Of a DNA stretch of 64,000 nucleotides, positions 34,203 to 42,712 are shown piece after piece. The first letter of the stretch is position 1, and every line of letters starts with the position of its first letter. A program made the position numbers and the translations under genes. Source of the stretch: Vibrio breoganii (GTDB taxonomy: Bacteria > Pseudomonadota > Gammaproteobacteria > Enterobacterales > Vibrionaceae). Below the pieces are notes generated by a model. That model made no database searches, was not told where the DNA came from, and was given only the letters and a program-made list of their open reading frames with translations. The stretch spans positions 1,364,001 through 1,428,000 of the forward strand of contig NZ_CP016177.1 of NCBI RefSeq assembly GCF_001677275.1, in the 5' to 3' direction.

Positions 34203-36143
34203 TTACTTGTTTAATCTTCTGCGAAGACCTATCAGACCAAGTAAACCAAGCATCCAAGGAGCCATGCTGCCCCCCTGGCGTTCAACGGCTTGTTGTTCAA
34301 CACTACGTGGAGTAATCGTTGCTGTTGCGTCCGATGCATTAAGATCAACCGTAGGTACTAACTTAACAGCGACAACCGCTTCAGTACCTGTACCACCGCC
34401 ACAGTAGGCGTTATGGCCAGTATTATCATAACCGCCAGCACAGTACAGAGCTGTAGCTGCAATTTCGCCTTTATCATTAATGTCTGACGCAGCAATAATG
34501 CGGAACTGGTTATTGTTTCCAGAGGCATCATCGTCATTGGTTAGGTCATCAAGCCACCAAGCACGATTTTGGAACAGAGCACGGCGAGTGTCATGAGTGC
34601 CTACATCGAAGTCGTATGGGTCGATGAAACCACGGTGTCTACGCTGCTTACCGTTGTACTCACGTGCAGTTTCAGCATCGATGATACCAACGATCTCATT
34701 GTAGTTATTCACCGCTTTAGCTTCGCCACCAGAGCCAGTGAAGAAGATAGACTCCCCTGTTTCAGACAAATACGTTGCAGAAGGTGTCTCTTCAGATGCA
34801 TCAGCTACAAAGATTCGATTTGCAGCTGCACCATTTTCTGGATAGAAGCCACTACGCTTTGATTCACCGATGACCATTAAGTTGTTGTTAATGTCGGTTG
34901 CTCGAGTATTGGCGTAAATGTAATCGCCATCGTCTTCGACTATCGCTCTTGAAATAAACTTAAACGTCCACTGATCATCTTGCGTAAGATCCAAACTATC
35001 ATTTGGGTAGAATAGAGCCGCCTGCATAAGCAAGTTGTTATCATCTCGTAAAGTGTTATAACCAACAAGGACTGGCTTACCCTCGTAAGCAGTTGGATCT
35101 GCAACGCTACCATCTTCGTTTGGAATCAGTGTGCTATCAGGCACTACTGCACCACGTACACTCGACATATAGGATTTTTGGTCACGTGTTGCACCAGTAT
35201 CAGAGGTACTCCATGGTGCTACAGATACACCTGTTGTACCATCACTACTCCAAACGAATCCTTTGGTAGAAAAAGCGAAGTTCTGACAGTAATCTTCAGC
35301 TGCAGGATCGGCAATAGACTGTCCATTACTAAAGCATTTACCGACATCACGACCGTTGTAGTCTTTATCGCTATCACCGTAATCAAATGGTGCGACAGAT
35401 GCACTACCAACAATATAAGTTGCGCCCTCATAACTAAACGAGTCAAACGCCATAGTGCGACCCATTTGAGTGACGATGTCACTTACAGCTACATCATTAA
35501 AAGTAGTAGCCGGAGGCAAGATGGTCGTGCCTACAAACCCACGTTCTCGGTAAGCAAGGCCGTAATTGCCAAAGTCATAGTAACCACTACTTGTGGTGCC
35601 CATCACTTCGCCATCAACACTGAACTTATTAACAATAACGTTGTTAGAACCAACTACATATGTTCCATTTCCAGGCCTATATGGTTCTGCATCATTAGCA
35701 CTTGGTTCTGTTTCAAATAATCGTTGCCCCGTACCATCAAAACCATTGGCATTGGCCACATAGTTCTTATCGTAATACGCTTCGCGTTCACGTTTCAAAC
35801 CACCCGCATCGTTAATACCAAGCCATTCGCGAGTAGCCCAGTTTTCACAACTGTTGTAACCAAGTTGGCGGTAACAGTAGCTTTCTATATCGTCAAAATC
35901 TTGGTAGATAAAATTGTTATCAAGACCAAATGGGGCTTCATCGCGAAACGGTAAACCGTCTGTACCATTTCGGGTATCACCGGCCACATTGCCTGTTTCG
36001 TCAATGGCACTACCATAAGATTCAAGGGCAAGGTTTGCGGGTACGGTGACCAACTCTACGTTGTAAAGATTGGCACTTGCACTATAAGACGCCATAACCA
36101 AAGTGGCTACGGCTGAAAGTTTAAAGATACGACTGCAATTCAA
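34203..36143 (-). CDS. DUF3466 family exported protein with GlyGly-CTERM-like tail
   Basis: A 646-residue secreted or surface protein. It has a signal peptide (residues 1-24, MASYSASAN end) and repeated motifs of the type INDAG, INNNLMVIGES, NNYNEIVGI and INDKGEIAATA, spread in a way that suggests a beta-propeller of HAF-like repeats. The C terminus, GGSMAPWMLGLLGLIGLRRR, is a Gly-Gly, hydrophobic helix and Arg cluster, the layout of GlyGly-CTERM proteins processed by rhombosortase. I recall DUF3466 in this place in other vibrios. It is six bases after uup in one operon. An exact matS site lies at 35470-35482. Function unknown. Confidence 0.82.
   Translation of the reverse strand: MNCSRIFKLSAVATLVMASYSASANLYNVELVTVPANLALESYGSAIDETGNVAGDTRNGTDGLPFRDEAPFGLDNNFIYQDFDDIESYCYRQLGYNSCENWATREWLGINDAGGLKREREAYYDKNYVANANGFDGTGQRLFETEPSANDAEPYRPGNGTYVVGSNNVIVNKFSVDGEVMGTTSSGYYDFGNYGLAYRERGFVGTTILPPATTFNDVAVSDIVTQMGRTMAFDSFSYEGATYIVGSASVAPFDYGDSDKDYNGRDVGKCFSNGQSIADPAAEDYCQNFAFSTKGFVWSSDGTTGVSVAPWSTSDTGATRDQKSYMSSVRGAVVPDSTLIPNEDGSVADPTAYEGKPVLVGYNTLRDDNNLLMQAALFYPNDSLDLTQDDQWTFKFISRAIVEDDGDYIYANTRATDINNNLMVIGESKRSGFYPENGAAANRIFVADASEETPSATYLSETGESIFFTGSGGEAKAVNNYNEIVGIIDAETAREYNGKQRRHRGFIDPYDFDVGTHDTRRALFQNRAWWLDDLTNDDDASGNNNQFRIIAASDINDKGEIAATALYCAGGYDNTGHNAYCGGGTGTEAVVAVKLVPTVDLNASDATATITPRSVEQQAVERQGGSMAPWMLGLLGLIGLRRRLNK
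35470..35482. other. matS site (MatP binding)
   Basis: GTGACGATGTCAC fits GTGACRNYGTCAC fully. It is in the DUF3466 gene, 5.2 kb right of dif. Confidence 0.85.
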
Positions 36144-36149
36144 AATATC

Positions 36150-38063
36150 TTATTCCTGCTGCATTGCTTCGAGCTCTTCCCAGCGCTCAAATGCTATTTC
36201 TAGTTCCTGTTCCTTGGAGGCTAGCTCCTCTAGCACAGGCTGTGTTTCCTCTACTGGAAGTGCAAAAAATGCTGGGTCGTTAACCCTTTCCTGTAGGCCT
36301 TCTAATTGTTCTTCAAGTTGTTCAAGAAGCTGTGGTAGCGATTCTAACTCACGTTGCAACTTATACGACAACTTTTTACTGGTATTGCGACTTGGTTTGC
36401 TTGCTGCTTTGTCTTTAACCACAACATCAGACGTACTCGCAACAAATTCCTGCCTAGAAGCCTTAACTTGAGCTCGCTGCTGCTGTGCGTCATGGTAACC
36501 ACCAACAAACTCTTCGATACGGCCATTGCCTTCAAAGATCCAACTCGCCATTACGGTATTATCCACAAACTCACGGTCGTGGCTCACTAAAAGTAATGTT
36601 CCCTGATAGTTGGCAAGTAAATCCTCTAAAAGTTCCAAAGTTTCGATATCTAAATCATTGGTTGGCTCATCGAGCACCAATAAATTGTTCGATCTTAAGA
36701 AGATTCTAGCCAAAAGCAGGCGGTTTTTCTCACCACCAGAGAGAGCTTTAACCGGAGAACGCGCACGACGCGGAGAGAACAAGAAGTCTTGAAGGTAGCT
36801 CAGTGCATGACGCTCCCTGCCCCCGACCATGACTTCTTGTTTACCATCGGCAAGGTTATCGATAACTGTCTTTTCTGGGTCTAATGCTTCACGGTACTGA
36901 TCAAAATACGCGACTTCAAGCTTAGTACCGCAGTGTAAGCGGCCTGAGTCAGCTTCTAGCTGGCCTAACATCAGTTTAAGTAAGGTACTCTTACCACAGC
37001 CGTTAGGGCCGATCAGGGCAATCTTATCGCCTCTCATTACCGTGAAACTAAAGTCATCAACAATCTGCTGACCATCAATCTGGTAACTCAGATTCTGCGC
37101 TTCAAACACAATCTTGCCACTGCGCGTGCCATCATCAATTTGAATATTGGCTTTGCCCTGCACTTCAATACGCTCTGTGCGTTCACGGCGTAACTGTTTA
37201 AGGGCTCTTACACGACCTTCGTTACGGGTACGACGAGCTTTGATGCCCTGGCGAATCCACGTTTCTTCTTGTGCGAGCTTTTTATCAAACTCGGCGTTCT
37301 GCGCTTCTTCTACACGTATCGCTTCTTCTTTATCGATAAGATATTGCTGGTAGTTGCCTGGGAACGACGACAACTTACCTCTATCTAGATCAACAATTCG
37401 GGTCGCCATAGCTTGGATAAAGCTTCTATCGTGCGAGATAAAGATGATTGAACCGCGAAAATCCTTCAAGAACGTCTCTAACCACTCAATGGTTGTGACA
37501 TCCAGGTGGTTTGTGGGCTCATCTAGAAGCAGTACGTCTGGGTCACACACTAATGCACGAGCCAGCGCGGCTTTACGTTGCCAACCGCCGGAAAGGTCGG
37601 TTAGCAAGGTATGACCGTCTAAGCCTAGCGCTTCCAATACGTTGGTAATGCGGCTTTCAAAGCGCCAAGCACCACTGTGCTCTAGCTGATCTTGTATCTT
37701 AGATAAGCGGTTAATGTTCTTTTCGCTAGGGTCTTCAGTAACAAGATCCAACTGATCTTGATAGATCTTAAGCTGTTTGCCTATTTCTGCTAGCCCCTCA
37801 GATACGTAATCAAGGACAGTGCCAGCTTGGTTTCTTGGTGGATCTTGCTCAAGGCGTGATACGACCACATCTTGAGTGATCTGCATGTGGCCATCGTCCA
37901 TCTGCACATCACCCGCGATGACCTTCATCAGAGTAGATTTACCGGCACCATTTCGACCGACGAGACAGACGCGTTCTTTTTCTTGTAATTGGAAGTCAGC
38001 ATTATCCAATAAAGGGATATCACCGAATGCCAATTGACCATTATGAATGGTAAGTAATGCCAT
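36150..38063 (-). CDS. uup: ABC-F family ATPase Uup
   Basis: Uup is a cytosolic ABC-F protein with two ATPase domains and no membrane part; such proteins act on ribosomes, and loss of Uup raises transposon excision in E. coli. The 637 residues contain P loops GRNGAGKST at about 36 and GPNGCGKST at about 352, two signatures (LSGGWQRK, LSGGEKNRLLL), two LLDEPTNHLD/LVLDEPTNDLD Walker B segments, and a C-terminal coiled coil (about 565-635, LQRELESLPQLLEQLEEQLE) that binds DNA in Uup. The start overlaps the glutaredoxin gene by 23 bases. Confidence 0.96.
   Translation of the reverse strand: MALLTIHNGQLAFGDIPLLDNADFQLQEKERVCLVGRNGAGKSTLMKVIAGDVQMDDGHMQITQDVVVSRLEQDPPRNQAGTVLDYVSEGLAEIGKQLKIYQDQLDLVTEDPSEKNINRLSKIQDQLEHSGAWRFESRITNVLEALGLDGHTLLTDLSGGWQRKAALARALVCDPDVLLLDEPTNHLDVTTIEWLETFLKDFRGSIIFISHDRSFIQAMATRIVDLDRGKLSSFPGNYQQYLIDKEEAIRVEEAQNAEFDKKLAQEETWIRQGIKARRTRNEGRVRALKQLRRERTERIEVQGKANIQIDDGTRSGKIVFEAQNLSYQIDGQQIVDDFSFTVMRGDKIALIGPNGCGKSTLLKLMLGQLEADSGRLHCGTKLEVAYFDQYREALDPEKTVIDNLADGKQEVMVGGRERHALSYLQDFLFSPRRARSPVKALSGGEKNRLLLARIFLRSNNLLVLDEPTNDLDIETLELLEDLLANYQGTLLLVSHDREFVDNTVMASWIFEGNGRIEEFVGGYHDAQQQRAQVKASRQEFVASTSDVVVKDKAASKPSRNTSKKLSYKLQRELESLPQLLEQLEEQLEGLQERVNDPAFFALPVEETQPVLEELASKEQELEIAFERWEELEAMQQE
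36815..36822 (-). other. KOPS octamer pointing toward dif
   Basis: CCCTGCCC on the plus strand is GGGCAGGG on the minus strand, right of dif and directed to it. It lies in the uup coding region. Confidence 0.65.
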
Positions 38064-38280
38064 TATTCTCTAACCACTGTTGTAATTGTTGTAAGTTGAA
38101 GGGCCAGTTAAGCTCTGAGTTTTCAATGTGGACCACTGGTATTGTGACCCCGTAACGAGAAAACAGCTCATCATCGAAGGCAATATCAACGATTTGGGGT
38201 TCAACCCCTACCGTGAGCAGCAGCTTATGTGCTTGCTCACACAGATGACACCCTTCAGTACTGTATAGAATTACGCTCAC
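38041..38280 (-). CDS. glutaredoxin family protein
   Basis: A 79-residue glutaredoxin-fold protein. The active-site pattern is STEGCHLCEQAHKLL, with CxxC close to the N terminus, and the cis-Pro lies in VTIPVVHI. Its redox partner is unknown. I take GTG at 38280 as the start because the family begins VILYST just after it and it overlaps the rlmKL stop (TAGTG). An ATG 33 bases further upstream would extend into rlmKL. It overlaps uup by 23 bases. The three genes are clearly one transcript, as in other vibrios. Confidence 0.85.
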   Translation of the reverse strand: MSVILYSTEGCHLCEQAHKLLLTVGVEPQIVDIAFDDELFSRYGVTIPVVHIENSELNWPFNLQQLQQWLENNGITYHS

Positions 38281-40409
38281 TACGCATTCTTCTCCAGAGA
38301 GACCAACCAGCAATTGTGAATGTGCTTGTTACGAGCAAAGTCCAGTGGCAAGGTCTTATCAGAGATATTCTGCGCTCTAAGGCCTAGCTCTTTAATCGCC
38401 TCTAGGTCCATTTTGAATTGGCGCTTATTGTTTGAGAACACTATGGTCCCTTCAGGACGTAGCAATCTCTTTAGGTGCGTCATTAGTTGGATATGATCGC
38501 GCTGAATATCAAAGGTCTGCTTCATTCTCTTAGAGTTTGAGAACGTCGGCGGATCGATAAAGATAAGATCGTACTGCCCTGTTGCCGTTTCTAGCCATTG
38601 TAAGCAATCCGCTTGTACAAATTGGTGCTGCTTGCCCTTGATGCCGTTAATGGCTAGGTTCTCTTTTGCCCAATCTAAGTAGGTATTCGACATATCAACC
38701 GTTGTGGTTGATTTAGCGCCGCCTACAGCGGCGTGAACCGTTGCACTGCCGGTGTAAGCAAACAGGTTTAGGAAATCACACCCTGCTGCCATCTGACCAA
38801 TCTTACGACGCGTCAGTTTATGATCTAGGAATAAACCCGTATCTAAGTAATCAAACAGGTTTACCTTTAGCTGAACCCCGTACTCGTTCACTTGCATCTG
38901 ATGGGATTTTTGTGCCAATTTTTGATATTGGTTTGTACCTTTTTGTCTCTGACGTACTTTAAGAACGACATTGTTGGCTTCTACCCCTGTTACTTGAATA
39001 GATGCACGAATAATGTCAGTCAGTCTACGTTTAGCCGTTTCTGGGTCGATAGTCTTCGGTGCGGCATATTCCTGAATAACCAGGTGATCTGGGTAGACAT
39101 CAATAGCAACGTTGTAATCAGGAAGGTCGGCATCGTAGATTCTGTAGCAATCTAGGTGCTCTTTCTTCGCCCACTTACCAATTTTGCCAATGTTCTTCTT
39201 CAAGCGGTTGGCAAAGTCTGGTGCCACAATTGCTTCAGTCTTTGGCGCGTCTGCAGTAGAAGCCGCCTTAGCAGAGATTGCGTAGTTCTTCTGTAAACAG
39301 TTCAAAGCACCATTGTTCACTTTGTATTGCTTGTCAGCGCGCATACGAAGACAGCTAAGCAGTTCATCAGAGCTTGAGAAGATAGACGCATTCCAGCCAC
39401 CAAACTGTGCCTTCATCTGAGCACCAAACTCAGAATAAAGCGCAATTAGGCCTGGCTCAGTACTTAGACGCTCACCGTAAGGCGGGTTACAGATAATAGT
39501 ACCTGCAGCAGCATCCTTAGGCGCTTCAATTTGCGTTGCATCGCCTAGACGAAAATCAATCAAACCTTCAATGCCCGCTCTTACCGCATTCTTTTTCGCG
39601 GTTTCTAGTACGCGCGGGTCATTGTCGTAGCCGATCACAGGTACTTCAAACTTGTTAATACCGCGACGTCCGACAACTTTAGCTTCAGATTTTACTTCAG
39701 CCCACAGTGCGTAATCGAAATCTTTAAGGTTCTCAAGGCTCCAGCTAGTGCGAGCGTGACCTGGTACCACATTGGCAGCCAGCATTACAGCTTCTATCAG
39801 TAAGGTGCCTGAGCCACACATTGGGTCGATAAGCGGAGATTGCTTATCCCAGCCGCTTCTCATCACTATGGATGCCGCTAGCGTCTCACGCAAAGGTGCA
39901 CGACCGGCTTCGGTACGATAACCGCGCTGGTTAAGTCCTTGCCCCACCATATCGATACCCAATATCGCATCTTCTCTATGAAGACGAACATGAACGCGAA
40001 GATCTGGACGATCTTTGCTGATCTCAGGTCTAGGCAGGTTAGCTTTGGTGAAGGTATCAACGATGGCATCTTTAACCTTCATTGCACCATATTGGCTATT
40101 GCGTATTTCACGGTTAGTACCATTAAAATCCACAATAATAGATTTGTTTGCGTCAAATAGATTCGGCCAACGTACGGACATGCATGACAGATATAAATCC
40201 ATATCGTCTACGCATTTGAACTCTGCAAGAACACGTACAAAACGCGAAGCGGTGCGGCTAGACAAACAGGCTTTATAGATCTGTTCTAAATCTGCCTTAA
40301 ATCGCACCCCTGCTTGTACAGGTTTTGGGTCTTCAATTCCCAAGTTCTTAAGTTCTTCTACCAATAGATTTTCTAAACCATTGGCCGTTACCGCAAGGTA
40401 TTGATGCAT
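38280..40409 (-). CDS. rlmKL: bifunctional 23S rRNA methyltransferase RlmKL
   Basis: This fused enzyme makes m2G2445 and m7G2069 of 23S rRNA. The 709 residues contain an N-terminal THUMP region (about 50-150), the first methyltransferase with [13 protein letters not shown] near 195 and [11 protein letters not shown] near 305, and the second with [18 protein letters not shown] near 545 and [15 protein letters not shown] near 620. The length matches E. coli RlmL. I use ATG 40409 ([13 protein letters not shown]); a GTG nine bases upstream is possible. It heads the operon with glutaredoxin, uup and DUF3466. Confidence 0.96.
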   Translation of the reverse strand: MHQYLAVTANGLENLLVEELKNLGIEDPKPVQAGVRFKADLEQIYKACLSSRTASRFVRVLAEFKCVDDMDLYLSCMSVRWPNLFDANKSIIVDFNGTNREIRNSQYGAMKVKDAIVDTFTKANLPRPEISKDRPDLRVHVRLHREDAILGIDMVGQGLNQRGYRTEAGRAPLRETLAASIVMRSGWDKQSPLIDPMCGSGTLLIEAVMLAANVVPGHARTSWSLENLKDFDYALWAEVKSEAKVVGRRGINKFEVPVIGYDNDPRVLETAKKNAVRAGIEGLIDFRLGDATQIEAPKDAAAGTIICNPPYGERLSTEPGLIALYSEFGAQMKAQFGGWNASIFSSSDELLSCLRMRADKQYKVNNGALNCLQKNYAISAKAASTADAPKTEAIVAPDFANRLKKNIGKIGKWAKKEHLDCYRIYDADLPDYNVAIDVYPDHLVIQEYAAPKTIDPETAKRRLTDIIRASIQVTGVEANNVVLKVRQRQKGTNQYQKLAQKSHQMQVNEYGVQLKVNLFDYLDTGLFLDHKLTRRKIGQMAAGCDFLNLFAYTGSATVHAAVGGAKSTTTVDMSNTYLDWAKENLAINGIKGKQHQFVQADCLQWLETATGQYDLIFIDPPTFSNSKRMKQTFDIQRDHIQLMTHLKRLLRPEGTIVFSNNKRQFKMDLEAIKELGLRAQNISDKTLPLDFARNKHIHNCWLVSLEKNA

Positions 40410-40952
40410 GTTAATCACTAAGCTGCTAATAAAATGGCGTTAATTATAAACCCTTCTAATTGTAAATTCCGAAATTTCTCCCTTAATTGGCTCTAATTGT
40501 TCATTTCTAGAGCACCACTTTGTGTTGGTTCACTTTCAACACGCTTATCTCAGCAGCCAATCACTCTTGTCTATTTTTCACAGCAAACTGGTACTCAAAC
40601 CGATAGTGAATACTTATTCACACTAAAATTGGTATATACCAGGTGCAATTTAAGACTGAAAGTTACTTACAAAAGGCACTAAAAAGGGAAATAAAACCGG
40701 CAATCACCACTCCAATTGGCACGTTGCAGCGGTAATGAGGACAAAAAAGAATTTAAAAAATGTGCACTTGCAACACCTAGCCTCACACTAATAAGGATTA
40801 ATTAGTGCGACTTAGTGAAACTGTGAGATGGGATTACTCAACTTGATGGGTATTCAAGCAAAGAAAAAGGCCGCTTTAGAGAGACTCTAAAACGACCTTG
40901 GGGAATAGCAGTGAGTGTTTGTGATAGTAATTAAGGGAGCTGGGGCTACGAA
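40410..40952. other. 543-base intergenic gap between rlmKL and zapC
   Basis: This gap is long for the window. It holds the zapC terminator at 40866-40900 and must hold the rlmKL promoter near its left end. The middle has several AT-rich stretches and an imperfect dyad, CACTAAT/ATTAGTG, near 40785-40807. A 61-codon frame at 40497 lacks a ribosome site. A small RNA is possible but I cannot support one. Confidence 0.5.
40865..40900 (-). terminator. intrinsic terminator of zapC
   Basis: AAGGTCGTTTTAGAG pairs with CTCTAAAGCGGCCTT on the minus strand with two G-U or mismatched positions, followed by TTTTCTTT. It is 52 bases past the zapC stop. Confidence 0.85.
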
Positions 40953-41495
40953 CTAAGACACCATTTGAATGTGGCTTTGACAGAACATCGCATTGGCTGA
41001 GCGCATTCTGTCGTGCATGACTTTAATAGGTTCACAGAACGACATGGCTTTACTTCCGGTAAGATAGAAATCTTCTGTACTGACTGAAATGACGATGCTC
41101 GCTGTTTCTGACGATTCCACCACCATAAAATGCCCAGTATTGTATTCGTTTTGCAGTTCAACAATCTCCCCTTCCTGTGGCTGATATCCTGCAGACTGGG
41201 TTTCAAAGAACCAGCTTTTTGGCTGCACAGGCTTATGGAAGCGCTTAACTGTCACTGCTTTAAGTACAAGCTCAGCTTGTCGTGGAATAGATAAAGGTAG
41301 GCCTTTAACAGAGTCTTGGAATACATGATAAATGTCTGCGTCTTCGACTGAAAACGGCTGTGGTGTAAATGCAGATTCGATAAGAACTTTACGAGGGAGA
41401 TCAGAGCGAAATACCATATCTTCGCTAATCTCAAGCATCAGAGAGGATTTATCCTCGTCGTAGTACCAATTCCATGTATCGCTTAGCTTAAGCAT
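40953..41495 (-). CDS. zapC: cell division protein ZapC
   Basis: ZapC binds FtsZ and bundles its filaments at midcell. The 180 residues start MLKLSDTWNWYYDEDKSSLM, matching the E. coli WRWYYDEE start, and keep VFRSDLPRKVL, KSWFF and the end phrase EPIKVMHDRMRS. I use ATG 41495, with AGGACAGAG upstream; the frame extends to 41558 without support. As in E. coli the gene is next to pyrD. Having zapC near matP and dif links two parts of the terminus and division machinery. Confidence 0.92.
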   Translation of the reverse strand: MLKLSDTWNWYYDEDKSSLMLEISEDMVFRSDLPRKVLIESAFTPQPFSVEDADIYHVFQDSVKGLPLSIPRQAELVLKAVTVKRFHKPVQPKSWFFETQSAGYQPQEGEIVELQNEYNTGHFMVVESSETASIVISVSTEDFYLTGSKAMSFCEPIKVMHDRMRSANAMFCQSHIQMVS

Positions 41496-41590
41496 AACTC
41501 TGTCCTGTTTTAAACTCGGTTTAAGTAAGGCGCTACACCATCCCTTTGCAGGGTCCACGTTACTTTCCGATAATTCTACTAACAGGAGAC

Positions 41591-41620
41591 GAAAAAAAAA
41601 GGGGAAAACAATTCCCCTTC
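41591..41620 (-). terminator. intrinsic terminator of pyrD
   Basis: AAGGGGAA and TTCCCCTT pair on a five-base loop, and the minus strand then has a T9 run. It starts 36 bases past the pyrD stop. Confidence 0.93.
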
Positions 41621-41655
41621 TCTTTAGCTAAACAATTGGTTTTACTGCAAATCGA

Positions 41656-42666
41656 TTACAGATTCTTAACGATATCTTTAACCAAGTTTGGTCCTTTATA
41701 GATAAAGCCTGAGTAAACCTGCACCAACTTCGCACCAGCCTGCATCTTTTCTTTTGCCGAAACGTAAGAATCGATACCGCCAACACCAATAATAGGGATC
41801 TCATCACCCAACTCTTGATGCAGCTTAGCGACAACTTCAGTACTACGCAGTTGTACTGGGCGACCGCTTAAACCACCCGCTTCATCTGCATGCTTCATAC
41901 CAGCAACGATAGTACGGTCTAACGTAGTGTTCGTCGCGATTACCCCATCGATGCTGTGCTTGCGCAGTGAGTCACAGATCTGAACAATCTCATCATCACT
42001 CAAGTCTGGAGCAATCTTAAGTGCAACAGGTACATAGTTACCGTGTAACTCATTAAGTTCTTTTTGTTTGGCTTTCAAGTCACCAAGCAGTGAGTCTAGT
42101 GCCTCACCATACTGAAGTGAACGAAGGTCCGGTGTATTCGGCGAAGAAATATTCACCGCGATGTAGTCAGCATACTGATACACTTTTTCCATACAAATCA
42201 GGTAGTCACTGTTACCCTCTTCGATTGGTGTATCTTTATTTTTGCCAATGTTAATACCCAGAATGCCATCAAATTTGGCCTTCTTAACATTTTCGACTAA
42301 CGCATCAACACCGAGATTGTTGAAACCCATTCGGTTGATGATGCCTTCCGCTTCTAACAAACGGAACATACGAGGTTTGTCATTACCTGGCTGTGGACGA
42401 GGTGTCACTGTACCCACTTCTACAAAACCAAAGCCCATCGCATCAAATGCTTCAATGCACTCTGCATTTTTGTCTAGGCCTGCAGCCAAACCCACTGGGT
42501 TTCTGAAGGTTAGACCCATGCATTCAACAGGACGATGTGGCAGTTTTTGACGATAGAAAAGATCGAGAGGAGTGCCGGTAATTTTTGGAAGATAATTAAT
42601 TGCGAGATCGTGCGCCGTTTCGGCGTCGAATTGAAATAAGCCAGTTCTGGCAAGACGGTAGAGCAT
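41656..42666 (-). CDS. pyrD: dihydroorotate dehydrogenase (quinone)
   Basis: PyrD oxidises dihydroorotate to orotate at the inner membrane, passing electrons to quinone (pyrimidine synthesis). The 336 residues are of class 2: an amphipathic N-terminal helix pair ([19 protein letters not shown]), then FMN-binding segments [27 protein letters not shown] and [15 protein letters not shown] with the catalytic Ser, and [13 protein letters not shown] near the end. GGAGG precedes the ATG. It is transcribed alone between two terminators. Confidence 0.97.
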   Translation of the reverse strand: MLYRLARTGLFQFDAETAHDLAINYLPKITGTPLDLFYRQKLPHRPVECMGLTFRNPVGLAAGLDKNAECIEAFDAMGFGFVEVGTVTPRPQPGNDKPRMFRLLEAEGIINRMGFNNLGVDALVENVKKAKFDGILGINIGKNKDTPIEEGNSDYLICMEKVYQYADYIAVNISSPNTPDLRSLQYGEALDSLLGDLKAKQKELNELHGNYVPVALKIAPDLSDDEIVQICDSLRKHSIDGVIATNTTLDRTIVAGMKHADEAGGLSGRPVQLRSTEVVAKLHQELGDEIPIIGVGGIDSYVSAKEKMQAGAKLVQVYSGFIYKGPNLVKDIVKNL

Positions 42667-42678
42667 TGTGCCTCCGAT

Positions 42679-42706
42679 AAAAAAAAGCCCCGTGTAAACG
42701 GGGCTG
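42679..42706 (-). terminator. intrinsic terminator of the NAD-glutamate dehydrogenase gene
   Basis: AGCCCCGT-GTAA-ACGGGGCT is a perfect eight-pair stem with T8 after it on the minus strand. It lies between the stop at 42713 and the pyrD start. Confidence 0.94.
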
Positions 42707-42712
42707 TATTAT

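Noticed and set aside
35178..35720. 180-codon frame antisense to the DUF3466 gene
   Set aside because: It is rich in Cys, Thr and Ile in the way expected of the opposite strand of a repeat-rich gene; it lacks a start region and matches no family.
40497..40682. 61-codon frame in the rlmKL-zapC gap
   Set aside because: No ribosome site and no protein-like pattern; the gap is AT-rich enough for this by chance.
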